Shown: positions 8,160-15,225 of the stretch, in pieces
How positions within the stretch are numbered: the stretch's first letter is position 1
Layout of the letters: the number at the start of each line of letters is the position of its first letter
NCBI RefSeq assembly: GCF_029167375.1
Contig: NZ_JARFTP010000029.1
Coordinates: 1-49,842, forward strand
Reading direction: 5' to 3'
DNA from: Tsukamurella sp. 8F
Lineage (GTDB): Bacteria; Actinomycetota; Actinomycetes; Mycobacteriales; Mycobacteriaceae
Length of the DNA: 49,842 bases
The notes under the pieces: generated by a model
Databases searched by the model: none
Seen by the model: the letters and a program-made list of their open reading frames with translations, nothing else
What the model was told of the DNA's origin: nothing
Made by a program: the position numbers and the translations under genes

Positions 8160-8970
8160 CTTCGACGACCTCCTTGGTGCGCGACGCCTCTGCGGCGCGG
8201 CTGATCTCGTCGTGTAGGAGCTCCCACACGTGGTGCCGGTACGACGTGAACTCCGGGGTCGAGCGGATGTCGCCGCCCGAGTCGCGATCGGCGAGATCGA
8301 TGGGCAGAACCTCCTTGATACGGCCGGGGCGTGACGTCATGACGGCCACGCGCTGGCCGAGGAAGACCGCCTCCTCGATACCGTGTGTGATGAAGACGAC
8401 GGTGCCGCCCGTGCGTTGCCAGATGGAGCGCAGCTCCACCTGCAGGGACTCACGGGTCTGCGCATCGAGAGCCGCATACGGCTCGTCCATGAGCAGCACC
8501 TTGGGCTCGTAGACCAGGCTCCGGGCGATGGCGACCCGCTGCTTCATGCCGCCCGACAGTTCGTGTGGGTACCGGTCGCGGAACGCGTCGAGTCCGACGA
8601 GGTCGAGGAACTCGCGCGCACGTGCCGCCCGCTCGCGTTTGCCGACTCCCGAGACCTCCAGTCCGAGTTCGACGTTGGCTTGTGCGGTCCGCCAGGGAAG
8701 GAGCGCGTACTGCTGGAACACGATGCCGCGGTCGAGACCCGGGCCGGTGATGGGGGCACCGTCGAGCAGTAGTTCCCCCGAGGTGGGCGTCGTGAGCCCG
8801 CCGATGAGTTCGAGCAGCGTCGACTTCCCGCAGCCGCTGGGGCCGACCAGGGTGAGGAACTCGCCATCGGCGACGGACAGTGACACGTCGGCGAGTGCGA
8901 CGGTCTGGCGGCCCGTCGAGCGGTCACCGAATTTCTTGGTGACTCCTCGGATCTCGATCTTCTCCGGCAT
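8152..8970 (-). CDS. ABC transporter ATP-binding protein, sulfonate/nitrate/taurine type (SsuB/TauB-like)
   Basis: 272 residues. Walker A GPSGCGKS (43–50), Q-loop in IVFQQYALLPWR, signature LSGGMKQRV, Walker B LLMDEPYAALD and the switch His in VFITHGIEEAV: a complete nucleotide-binding domain of the nitrate/sulfonate/taurine importer class. It powers the importer formed with the neighbouring permease and binding protein. The start is ATG at 8970, 2 nt after the stop of the binding-protein gene; a much longer open frame continues upstream but only shadows that gene. The stop overlaps the permease TTG start, so translation is probably coupled. Confidence 0.92.
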   Translation of the reverse strand: MPEKIEIRGVTKKFGDRSTGRQTVALADVSLSVADGEFLTLVGPSGCGKSTLLELIGGLTTPTSGELLLDGAPITGPGLDRGIVFQQYALLPWRTAQANVELGLEVSGVGKRERAARAREFLDLVGLDAFRDRYPHELSGGMKQRVAIARSLVYEPKVLLMDEPYAALDAQTRESLQVELRSIWQRTGGTVVFITHGIEEAVFLGQRVAVMTSRPGRIKEVLPIDLADRDSGGDIRSTPEFTSYRHHVWELLHDEISRAAEASRTKEVVEVG

Positions 8971-8972
8971 CG

Positions 8973-10013
8973 TCAGGACCCCTGCTTCCCGGTCGCGAGC
9001 GAGTTGTACTCGTTGGTGTAGAGGGACGAAGGGTTGAGCGGGCCGCTGATGGCGCCGGTGTCCTGCAGCCAGCTCTGCCAGCGCGTGAAGTCCTCGTCGG
9101 AGATCTTCCCGTACTTGGACGGGATGCCCACCGACTGCCAGTACTTCAGAGTCGACGTGGTCTCGTTGGGCCGGTGCCGAGCCTGGATGATCTTGGTCGC
9201 GCGCTCGATCACCTGGTCGCGTGGGGTCGTGCGCAGCCATTCGATGGCCCTGGCGACACCGGTGGTGAACGCCCGCACCGCGTCCGGGTTCTTCTTGATG
9301 AAGTCCTTGCGTAGCACGTACTCGCCGCCGTTGAAGTTGCCGAACGCCTCCGGCTCGGTGAACACCGGGCGGATCCCGCCTGCGGCGACGGCGCGCTGGC
9401 GGAACTGGTCGCCGAGTGCGGCCACCTCGATCTGGCCCTTGCGCAGAGCATCCTCGGTGTTGGGGGGCGGAAGCGCCACGAGCTGAACCGATTTGATCTG
9501 GTCCGCCGTTGCGCCGGCCTTCTTGAGGACATCGTGGATGTCCGCCTCGTTCTGGCCGCCGAGAGTATTGACGCCGATCTTCTTGCCGATCAGGTCCTTG
9601 ACCGACCGGATCGGCGAATCGTCCTTGACGTAGTAGCCGGTGAACGTCTTGTCGTCCGCACCGTAGTAGTTGATGACGGCGGTGATGGGGGCACCCGCGG
9701 AGGCCAGCTTGGCGACGGCCCCGGCGAACGCGCCGCCGAAGTCGGTCTGACCGGTCGCGGCGGACTGGATGTCCTGCGGCCCGCTGATGGTGTTGCCGAC
9801 CCAGTCGAGCTTGACCTTCCCATCGAAGAATCCGAGGTCCTGGGCCAGCTCGGCGGGTGTGACCTGGTTGGTCCAGCCCTGGTAGCGGAGTTCGGTCACG
9901 CCGTTCTCGGTCCGCGCCGAGCCGCCCGCGCCGCACGCGGTCAGGGAGGCGACGAGTGCGGTCCCGACCGCGGCGGCGATGCCCCGCGTCAGTGCTGTGC
10001 GGCGATGGGTCAC
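8973..10013 (-). CDS. substrate-binding lipoprotein of the sulfonate/nitrate/taurine-type importer
   Basis: 346 residues. The signal peptide ends in the lipobox SLTAC (Cys27), followed by a periplasmic-binding-protein-like II fold (NMT1/TauA type): YQGWTNQVTPAELAQDLGFF at the start of the mature protein, then GQTDFGGAFAGAV and SVKDLIGKKIGV. It delivers the substrate to the permease/ATPase pair transcribed next. GTG start with gaagg upstream; the first gene of the minus-strand operon. It is divergent from the flavoprotein/ferredoxin pair across 212 bp, which suggests the imported compound is what those redox proteins act on. The substrate is not identifiable from the sequence. Confidence 0.88.
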   Translation of the reverse strand: MTHRRTALTRGIAAAVGTALVASLTACGAGGSARTENGVTELRYQGWTNQVTPAELAQDLGFFDGKVKLDWVGNTISGPQDIQSAATGQTDFGGAFAGAVAKLASAGAPITAVINYYGADDKTFTGYYVKDDSPIRSVKDLIGKKIGVNTLGGQNEADIHDVLKKAGATADQIKSVQLVALPPPNTEDALRKGQIEVAALGDQFRQRAVAAGGIRPVFTEPEAFGNFNGGEYVLRKDFIKKNPDAVRAFTTGVARAIEWLRTTPRDQVIERATKIIQARHRPNETTSTLKYWQSVGIPSKYGKISDEDFTRWQSWLQDTGAISGPLNPSSLYTNEYNSLATGKQGS

Positions 10014-10071
10014 GTGTACTGCCTTCCGATAGGCGGCCGAAGGCTGTCGGCCGTCGTGGGTTCCGGGGCAG

Positions 10072-10077
10072 CCTACG
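10072..10077 (-). promoter_or_regulatory. possible -10 box for the ABC operon
   Basis: TAGGCT on the minus strand, about 58 nt upstream of the GTG of the binding-protein gene. No good -35 is seen 17 bp upstream. Weak prediction. Confidence 0.25.
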
Positions 10078-10110
10078 AACCGGGGATCGCACTGAGACCC
10101 CTTGAAATCA

Positions 10111-10134
10111 GCGTGGTTCGGATCCGCGTGGTTC
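10111..10134 (+). repeat. direct repeat GCGTGGTTC x2 at 15-bp spacing in a divergent promoter region
   Basis: Two exact 9-bp copies (10111–10119 and 10126–10134) in the 212-bp space between the ABC importer operon and the flavoprotein gene. Direct repeats in such a spot may be an activator site controlling both sides. No regulator gene lies next to it. The rest of the gap has no clear element apart from a weak minus-strand -10 candidate. Confidence 0.35.
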
Positions 10135-10225
10135 CAATCGGGTCGATCGCAAGGCTCGTGCGTGGTCTACGCCGCCTGGCATCGTCGTGCGAATGCGTCG
10201 GCCGAGCGCGGGAACTGGAGTGCAG

Positions 10226-11785
10226 GTGGAGGAGAAGACAGCAGACGTGGTCGTCGTCGGCGGTGGTCCGGCCGCGACGTGGGCGGCCCTGACGGCGGCG
10301 CGTGCCGGTGCGGACGTCGTCCTGGTGGATAAGGGCTACTGCGGTACGAGCGGGGCCACGGCGTCGGCGGGAACGGGGGTCTGGTACGTCGAACCCGATC
10401 CCGCGCTCCGCGCGGCGGCGATCGAAGATCGCGAGGCACGCGGCGGCTATCTCGCCGACCGTAGGTGGTCGGCGCGTGTACTCGACGAGACATACAACAG
10501 GATGGACGATCTCGCGCGTAACGCGCGATACCCGTTCCCCGTCGCATCGGACGGACGGCAGCTGCGTAACGGCCTGCAGGGACCGGAGTACATGCGGCGC
10601 ATGCGGATCCAGGTTCGGCGCGCAGGCGTGACCGTCCTCGATCACAGCCCGGTGACCGGACTCCTGACCGACGGCCGTGGTCGCGCCGCGGGTGTGCACG
10701 GGTATCGCCGGCAGGCGAAGCGCGACTACCGGGTTCGTGCCGGCGCGGTCGTACTCGCCACGGGGGGTTGCGCGTTCCTGTCCAAGGCACTCGGGTGCGA
10801 TGTGAACACCGGTGACGGTGCGCTGTTCGCCGGCGAGGCGGGCGCCGAGCTCTCCGGGATGGAGTTCTCCAACGCCTACGGAATCGCCCCCAAAGGGACC
10901 TCGGTGACCAAGACGGCCTTCTACCGGTACGCGACCTTCTATCGCGAGGACGGCAGCGTCATCGAGGGTGCGAGCGGGCATCATCGCTCTCCGATCGCCC
11001 GGGAGTTGTTGCGCGGCCCCGTGTTCTGCACGCTCGATCGGCCGGGAGCCGACGCCACTGCGATGCGCCGCGCGCAGCCGAACTTCTTTCTGCCGTTCGA
11101 CCGCTTCGGGATCGACCCGGTCTCCGACCGTTTCGAGGTGACACTGGTCGCGGAGGGCACGGTCCGCGGTACGGGAGGCATCCGCCTCACCGGCGACGAC
11201 TGCGCCACAACGGTTCCGGGGCTATACGCGGCCGGCGACGCGGCCACACGCGAGGAGATCTGCGGAGGCTTCACCGGCGGCGGCAGCCACAACGCGGCGT
11301 GGGCGATGTCGTCCGGGACGTGGGCGGGCGCTGGCGCCGCGGCATTTGCGCGGGACGGCGTGCCCGATCGATCGGCACAGGTCGGCGAGGTGGGGCTCGG
11401 CTCCAGATCGTCGGTGGATCCGCGCGATGTGGTGGCCGCGGTGCAGGGCGAGGTGCTGCCGTACGACCGCAACTACTTCCGTGACGGTGCGACCCTGCAG
11501 CGTTCGCTGGCCGTACTGGACGATGTGTGGCAGCGCTCCCGAGAAGGCTTGGGCGGCACCGGCGCAGGGGCGCTGGCCGCGCGTCGTGCGGCGGCGATGA
11601 CAGCGCACGCCCGGTGGATGTACACGGCCGCATCGGCACGAACCGAGTCGCGTGGCATGGCGCGGCGTACCGACCATCCGGACACCGATCCTGCCCAGCA
11701 CCATCGCATCGTGGTGTCCGGGCTCGATCGGATCCGGGTGCGTACGCAGGACGCGCCCACCCTCCCCTTGGAGGTGGCCTCGTGA
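10226..11785 (+). CDS. FAD-dependent oxidoreductase, fumarate/APS-reductase flavoprotein family (AprA-like)
   Basis: 519 residues. N-terminal dinucleotide site VVVVGGGPAATWAAL followed by VLVDKG (ribose-binding end of the second strand), the GTSGATASAG segment typical of the FAD_binding_2 family, and a C-terminal FAD motif LYAAGDAATREEICGG with GGGSHNAAWAMSSG. The family includes fumarate reductases, L-aspartate oxidase and AprA of APS reductase; AprA is longer (over 600 residues). The pairing with a dicluster ferredoxin favours an AprBA-like architecture. The start is uncertain: I chose GTG 10226 (tggag upstream); GTG 10220 and ATG 10193 are alternatives. The stop overlaps the ferredoxin start. 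Probably a cytosolic two-component redox enzyme acting on the compound brought in by the divergent importer (inference). Confidence 0.8.
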   Translation: MEEKTADVVVVGGGPAATWAALTAARAGADVVLVDKGYCGTSGATASAGTGVWYVEPDPALRAAAIEDREARGGYLADRRWSARVLDETYNRMDDLARNARYPFPVASDGRQLRNGLQGPEYMRRMRIQVRRAGVTVLDHSPVTGLLTDGRGRAAGVHGYRRQAKRDYRVRAGAVVLATGGCAFLSKALGCDVNTGDGALFAGEAGAELSGMEFSNAYGIAPKGTSVTKTAFYRYATFYREDGSVIEGASGHHRSPIARELLRGPVFCTLDRPGADATAMRRAQPNFFLPFDRFGIDPVSDRFEVTLVAEGTVRGTGGIRLTGDDCATTVPGLYAAGDAATREEICGGFTGGGSHNAAWAMSSGTWAGAGAAAFARDGVPDRSAQVGEVGLGSRSSVDPRDVVAAVQGEVLPYDRNYFRDGATLQRSLAVLDDVWQRSREGLGGTGAGALAARRAAAMTAHARWMYTAASARTESRGMARRTDHPDTDPAQHHRIVVSGLDRIRVRTQDAPTLPLEVAS

Positions 11786-12120
11786 TCGAACTCGTTTCTG
11801 CGGATCGCTGCATCGCATGCGACAAGTGCATCCTTGTGTGTCCCACCGACGTATTCGACCGCGGAGCCGACGGTATCCCGGAGATCGCGCGCGGCTCCGA
11901 CTGCCAGACGTGCTTTCAATGCGAGGCGAACTGCCCCGCCGACGCCCTGTACGTCTCGCCCCGCACGGAGCCCGACGAGTCGGCGCGGGACCTCGACGCG
12001 GTGGGCGCCGAAATCGGCGGCTACCGCGCCCGCATCGGCTGGGGCCATGGACGAGTACCGGCGCCCGCCGTCGCGGTCGGACCGGCCTTCGGCGCCGACG
12101 GGGCCGCGATCATCAGCTGA
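11782..12120 (+). CDS. 2x[4Fe-4S] ferredoxin, partner of the flavoprotein (AprB-like)
   Basis: 112 residues with two full cluster motifs: CIACDKCILVCP (Cys10, 13, 16, 20) and CQTCFQCEANCP (Cys41, 44, 47, 51). The C-terminal tail of about 55 residues has no cysteine. The GTG start overlaps the flavoprotein stop (GTGA), so the two are made together and likely form a complex in which the ferredoxin passes electrons to or from FAD. AprB subunits of APS reductase are somewhat longer. The stop codon lies in the palindrome shared with the convergent hydrolase gene. Confidence 0.88.
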   Translation: MIELVSADRCIACDKCILVCPTDVFDRGADGIPEIARGSDCQTCFQCEANCPADALYVSPRTEPDESARDLDAVGAEIGGYRARIGWGHGRVPAPAVAVGPAFGADGAAIIS

Positions 12121-12121
12121 T
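12112..12121. other. 10-bp palindrome containing both stop codons of convergent genes
   Basis: ATCAGCTGAT reads the same on both strands. The plus-strand TGA of the ferredoxin and the minus-strand TGA of the hydrolase both lie inside it, so the two genes overlap by 8 bp tail to tail and leave no room for an intergenic terminator. Confidence 0.8.
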
Positions 12122-12982
12122 CGACGCCCGGTGCGCGGTGTCGAGCACGATAGCGGCGAGTTCTCGTGGCGCGTCGACCGGAACGATATGCCCGCTCCGG
12201 GGGAGCAGGTGCCCGGTGAGGTCGTCGCAGACGGTTGCGAGTTGGCGAGCGAGGGCGTCCTCGACCGCGGACGCACCGATCGCTGCCACGGGCATCGGCA
12301 GTCGCCCGTGCTCGGCCCACGCCCGGCTCCACCGGGCGTTGCCGGGCATCGCCCGGTAGTGCTCGAATGCCGCGCGCAGGCGCGCGTGGCCCGTGTAGGC
12401 ATCGACGAAGTGCTGCTCCAGATCGTGGGGTACGCCGACCTCGGAGCCGGTGGCGAGGAAGTGGCGGATGTATCGGCCCTCATCACCCTCCAAGACGTCC
12501 TCTGCCAGACCACCCGGTGCCTGATGGAAGCCGAACCACCACGGTGGATGTGCGAGGAATGCCTCAGCTCCGGGCAGTCCACCGAGGATCGCCTCGACGA
12601 CGGTCAGGCTCCGTACGCGTCCGGGGTGCGCTGCCGCGAGGGCGAAAGCCGGGGCCGCGCCGAGGTCGAAGCCGACGACGTGTGCGGCGTCCGATGACAG
12701 CGCGTCGAGCAGACGGACCTGATCCATCGCCAGGTCGTCCGCGTGGTATCCGTCCGGCGTCCTATCGGTGTCGCCCAGCCCCCTCAGGTCGGGCGAGACC
12801 ACACGGTAGCCGGCATCGATCAGGACGGGCTCGACCGCGCGCCAGACCTGCTTCGTGTGCGGGAACCCGTGTAGGAGAAGGATCGTCGGGCCGGATCCCG
12901 CGTGGCGAACGCTCACGGCGATGTTCCCGAGCGTCAGCTTCTCGGTCGTGGTCGGATATGCCGCCTCGGACTGGTTGGTCAT
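12113..12982 (-). CDS. alpha/beta hydrolase with Asp nucleophile (epoxide hydrolase / haloalkanoate dehalogenase type)
   Basis: 289 residues. LLLHGFPHTKQVW carries the HG oxyanion motif. The nucleophile elbow reads GFDLGA, so the nucleophile is an aspartate as in epoxide hydrolases and haloalkane/fluoroacetate dehalogenases, not a serine as in esterases. The base is probably the His in SGHIVPVDAP. No signal peptide; cytosolic. Start ATG 12982, with AGGAGG only 3 nt upstream, a short spacing that leaves the start slightly open. It is divergent from an HxlR regulator, which suggests induction by a reactive or xenobiotic compound. A longer open frame upstream of the start runs antisense through the HxlR gene and was not used. 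Confidence 0.82.
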   Translation of the reverse strand: MTNQSEAAYPTTTEKLTLGNIAVSVRHAGSGPTILLLHGFPHTKQVWRAVEPVLIDAGYRVVSPDLRGLGDTDRTPDGYHADDLAMDQVRLLDALSSDAAHVVGFDLGAAPAFALAAAHPGRVRSLTVVEAILGGLPGAEAFLAHPPWWFGFHQAPGGLAEDVLEGDEGRYIRHFLATGSEVGVPHDLEQHFVDAYTGHARLRAAFEHYRAMPGNARWSRAWAEHGRLPMPVAAIGASAVEDALARQLATVCDDLTGHLLPRSGHIVPVDAPRELAAIVLDTAHRASIS

Positions 12983-12991
12983 GACCCTCCT

Positions 12992-13008
12992 GGTTACTGT
13001 TCGATACC
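12992..13008. promoter_or_regulatory. imperfect inverted repeat between hydrolase and hxlR-type gene, possible operator
   Basis: GGTTAC–5 nt–GATACC in the 45-bp divergent space. A possible plus-strand -10 (TACTGT, 12995–13000) lies inside it. This placement suits a repressor that controls both genes. Confidence 0.35.
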
Positions 13009-13027
13009 GGGGAACGTTAGGAGAGCA

Positions 13028-13462
13028 ATGGGGTCCACGCCAGAGGGCACTTCGCCCGCACATAGGTACCCGGAGGTGACCGACGGACGGAAGGGCGACC
13101 TGTACGACGCCGCGTGTCCGACGCGACTCCTGCTCGACAGGGTCGGATCGAAATGGACCGTGATGGTCGTCCTGCTGCTGGCGGAGTCCGAGGAGATCCG
13201 GTTCGGCGCATTGAAGCGCCGGATGCCGGGGGTATCGCAGAAGATGCTCACCCAGACCCTGCGACGGCTCGAGGCCGACGGCCTTGCTGCGCGACGCGTC
13301 GAGTCGACCAGGCCGCCTGCGGTGCACTACTCGCTCACCGCGCTGGGGCGCACTCTGGTCGAACCGGTGCGCGCGTTGCGGAACTGGGCCGAGACCAATA
13401 TGGGTTCCGTCGAGCGAGCGCGATCGGTCGCGTCGACGCTCGACCGTCGGCCTGACGCGTAG
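13028..13462 (+). CDS. HxlR-family winged helix-turn-helix regulator
   Basis: 144 residues with the family core: a conserved cysteine in AACPTRLLLDRVGSKWT, the HTH with FGALKRRMPGVSQKMLTQTLRRLEADGL, and the wing at YSLTALGRTL. HxlR proteins are small dimeric regulators, often sensing reactive electrophiles or aldehydes through that cysteine. ATG start with AGGAG 5 nt upstream; an in-frame upstream extension overlaps the divergent hydrolase and was not used. It most likely controls itself and the adjacent Asp-nucleophile hydrolase. Confidence 0.88.
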   Translation: MGSTPEGTSPAHRYPEVTDGRKGDLYDAACPTRLLLDRVGSKWTVMVVLLLAESEEIRFGALKRRMPGVSQKMLTQTLRRLEADGLAARRVESTRPPAVHYSLTALGRTLVEPVRALRNWAETNMGSVERARSVASTLDRRPDA

Positions 13463-13482
13463 TACGGGTGAGGCTCCGTCGG

Positions 13483-14442
13483 TCACGAGGGAACGATGGT
13501 GCGGTACCAGTCGATCGTTGCGGTGAGGCCTTCGCTGAGCGGCGTGGGGGAGCGGTGGAACGCCCGCTCGAAGGTCGCGGACACCATGTTCTGGGGAACA
13601 CGGTGCTGGTAGAACATCTCGGCGTACTCCCTCATGAACTGCTCGTCGAACGGCCCGACGGCGCCCGGCTCGGCCACGATCCGGGTGGGCACCTCGCGGC
13701 CGAGGATCCGCCCGACGCAGGCGATGACGTTACGGGTGCTTTCGGCGGGGACGGTCGGTAGGTGCCAGATCCGCCCGCAGGCGGTGTCGTCGGCGGTGCC
13801 GAGGTCGACCAGTCCGGCGGCGACGTCACGGATGTACGAATAGCTGTGGGGCAGATCGATATCGCCGAACACCACCGCGTGGCCGCCGGAGAGGGCCGCG
13901 GGGAAGAATGCCCCGCCGAGCGTCGAGTTCATCACGCCCGGACCGTAGAAGTCGGCGGACCGACCGAGGGCGACGCGCACGTGGCCGGCGGCGTGCGCAT
14001 CGAGATACCGCCGGTCCAGTTCCGCGCGCATCCGCCCCTTGGAGCTGATGGCCGACCACGGAGTCTCCTCGGTGATGGCCTCCCCGTCGGCTTCGCCGTA
14101 GGGATACAGGGTGTCGAGGACGACGACCCGCGCATCGTTGCGAGCCCCCGCTGCGATGACCGCGTCGGCGATCCTCGGCATCTGTGCCACCTGGAGGTGA
14201 TACGGCACGTTGACCGCGTGGTAGATCGTCGTGGCGCCCGCCGTGGCGACGCAGGCCTGGTCGGCCGACGAGACGTCGGCGACGGCGGTCTCGACGGCCT
14301 CGTGCGCGTCGGCGATCGGCGAACGGTTGACGTGCCGGACCCTGCGTCCTCGCCCGAGCAATTCGCGGACGATCGCCGTGCCCGCCGGTCCAGCGCCCAG
14401 TACGACGTGGAGGTCCCCATGTGCGTTCGCGTTGAGCGTCAT
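13483..14442 (-). CDS. NAD(P)-dependent epimerase/dehydratase-like SDR
   Basis: 319 residues with an N-terminal Rossmann motif VLGAGPAGTAIV and SDR-extended features (VLDTLYPYGEADG where classical members have YxxxK, and PHSYSYIRDVAAGLV in the substrate domain). The catalytic Tyr-Lys pair is not in canonical form, so it may be an atypical reductase or an NmrA-like binder. The leader carries AAGGAGC. It is transcribed in the same direction as, and 88 bp downstream of, a TetR regulator, and both have related operator-like sequences, so TetR-controlled expression is likely. The substrate is unknown. Confidence 0.75.
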   Translation of the reverse strand: MTLNANAHGDLHVVLGAGPAGTAIVRELLGRGRRVRHVNRSPIADAHEAVETAVADVSSADQACVATAGATTIYHAVNVPYHLQVAQMPRIADAVIAAGARNDARVVVLDTLYPYGEADGEAITEETPWSAISSKGRMRAELDRRYLDAHAAGHVRVALGRSADFYGPGVMNSTLGGAFFPAALSGGHAVVFGDIDLPHSYSYIRDVAAGLVDLGTADDTACGRIWHLPTVPAESTRNVIACVGRILGREVPTRIVAEPGAVGPFDEQFMREYAEMFYQHRVPQNMVSATFERAFHRSPTPLSEGLTATIDWYRTIVPS

Positions 14443-14472
14443 TGTCGCGCAGCTCCTTCCGTGCGGTACAAA

Positions 14473-14496
14473 TTACTTATGACTGGTCAGTTACTT
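14473..14496 (-). promoter_or_regulatory. TetR-type operator and promoter of the SDR gene
   Basis: A TGACTGGTCA dyad (14480–14489) is flanked by direct TTACTT repeats (14473–14478 and 14491–14496). On the minus strand a -10 candidate TAATTT lies just downstream (14470–14475), so a bound repressor would block it. The same TGACTGGT core occurs before the tetR gene. Confidence 0.5.
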
Positions 14497-14530
14497 CCAC
14501 GCCGCCGCATCGGAGAGCGACGCGTGATCG

Positions 14531-15094
14531 CTAGTGGGATATTCCGTGGTCGATCGTGCGGGCCCAGGGTTCATCCACCGATTCGAGGTCGGCCGTGGCC
14601 ACCAGATGGCACAGCTGGCCGTACGCGAAGAATCGCTGCAACTCCGCGGCGTCCGCTCCGGCGAGGTCGTGCGCGACGTTCGTGAGGTCCGCCAGGCCAC
14701 GGCGCACGGCTTCGCGGATCTCGGGCACGCTGCATGCGCTCTGGGCGTGGACCTGCACCATGAGCAGTCGCCGGTCGGCGCCGATGAGGCTGCCGTAGGC
14801 GTCGGCCATCGAGGCGAGCACATCCTCCGGCTGGGTCCCATGTGCCAGTGCTGCACCGGTCTTCAGGGCATCCGTGATACGCGCGTAGCCCTCTTCGAGA
14901 GTTGCCACGAACAGCCCCAGCTTGGTTGCGAACAAACGCATGACGTACCCGTGGGAGATTCCCGCCGTGCGTGCCACATCGCTGACGGTCGTCGCGTGAT
15001 AGCCCGTCGCCGAGAATGCGGTCAGTGCGGCTTCGAGCGCCTCGATCCGACGCGCTTCGGCGGTGCTGCGGGTTCGTTCTGCTGTCCCCTTCAC
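14531..15094 (-). CDS. TetR-family transcriptional regulator
   Basis: 187 residues. The N-terminal HTH is clear: ALEAALTAFSATGYHATTVSDVARTAGISHGYVMRLFATK. The C-terminal ligand-binding helices include the Q-L-C-H-L region typical of regulators close to the TetR_C_33-like set. GTG start. A core shared with the operator of the downstream SDR gene lies directly upstream of its own start, which points to autorepression and control of the SDR gene. The ligand is unknown. Confidence 0.85.
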   Translation of the reverse strand: MKGTAERTRSTAEARRIEALEAALTAFSATGYHATTVSDVARTAGISHGYVMRLFATKLGLFVATLEEGYARITDALKTGAALAHGTQPEDVLASMADAYGSLIGADRRLLMVQVHAQSACSVPEIREAVRRGLADLTNVAHDLAGADAAELQRFFAYGQLCHLVATADLESVDEPWARTIDHGISH

Positions 15095-15103
15095 GAAATG
15101 TAT

Positions 15104-15119
15104 GTAACCAGTCAGTCAC
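15104..15119 (-). promoter_or_regulatory. TetR-type operator upstream of the tetR gene
   Basis: On the minus strand GTGACTGACTGGTTAC, sharing the TGACTGGT core and a trailing GTTAC with the site before the SDR gene. It lies 9 bp upstream of the GTG and abuts a possible -10 (TACATA), consistent with autorepression. Confidence 0.45.
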
Positions 15120-15139
15120 TATCCGTGTCAAGGTGTGCC

Positions 15140-15213
15140 GTCGCGAACCGCGCTCTGAGGTGGCCAATCCCGCTATATGACGGGATAGGCCACCTCAGAG
15201 CCCGTTTCGCGAC
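15140..15213. repeat. 33-bp-arm imperfect palindrome with 8-nt loop
   Basis: Arms 15140–15172 and 15181–15213 are complementary except for three positions, around the loop CTATATGA. The inner 21 bp have one mismatch. The structure begins 13 bp after the stop of the minus-strand MBL gene and fills most of the 131-bp space before tetR. It would form a very stable hairpin in RNA or a cruciform in DNA, and there is no T-run. It may terminate the glgE operon, but the arms are far longer than a typical terminator, so a palindromic repeat element is possible. I found no second copy in the window. Confidence 0.75.
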
Positions 15214-15225
15214 ATGGCCGCCGAC

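Noticed and set aside
8971-10092. Long upstream extension of the ABC ATPase frame
   Set aside because: It is Arg-rich shadow coding opposite the frame of the binding lipoprotein; the ATPase fold begins exactly at ATG 8970.
12983-13486. Upstream extension of the Asp-nucleophile hydrolase
   Set aside because: It would run antisense through the whole HxlR gene; the homologous region begins after ATG 12982.
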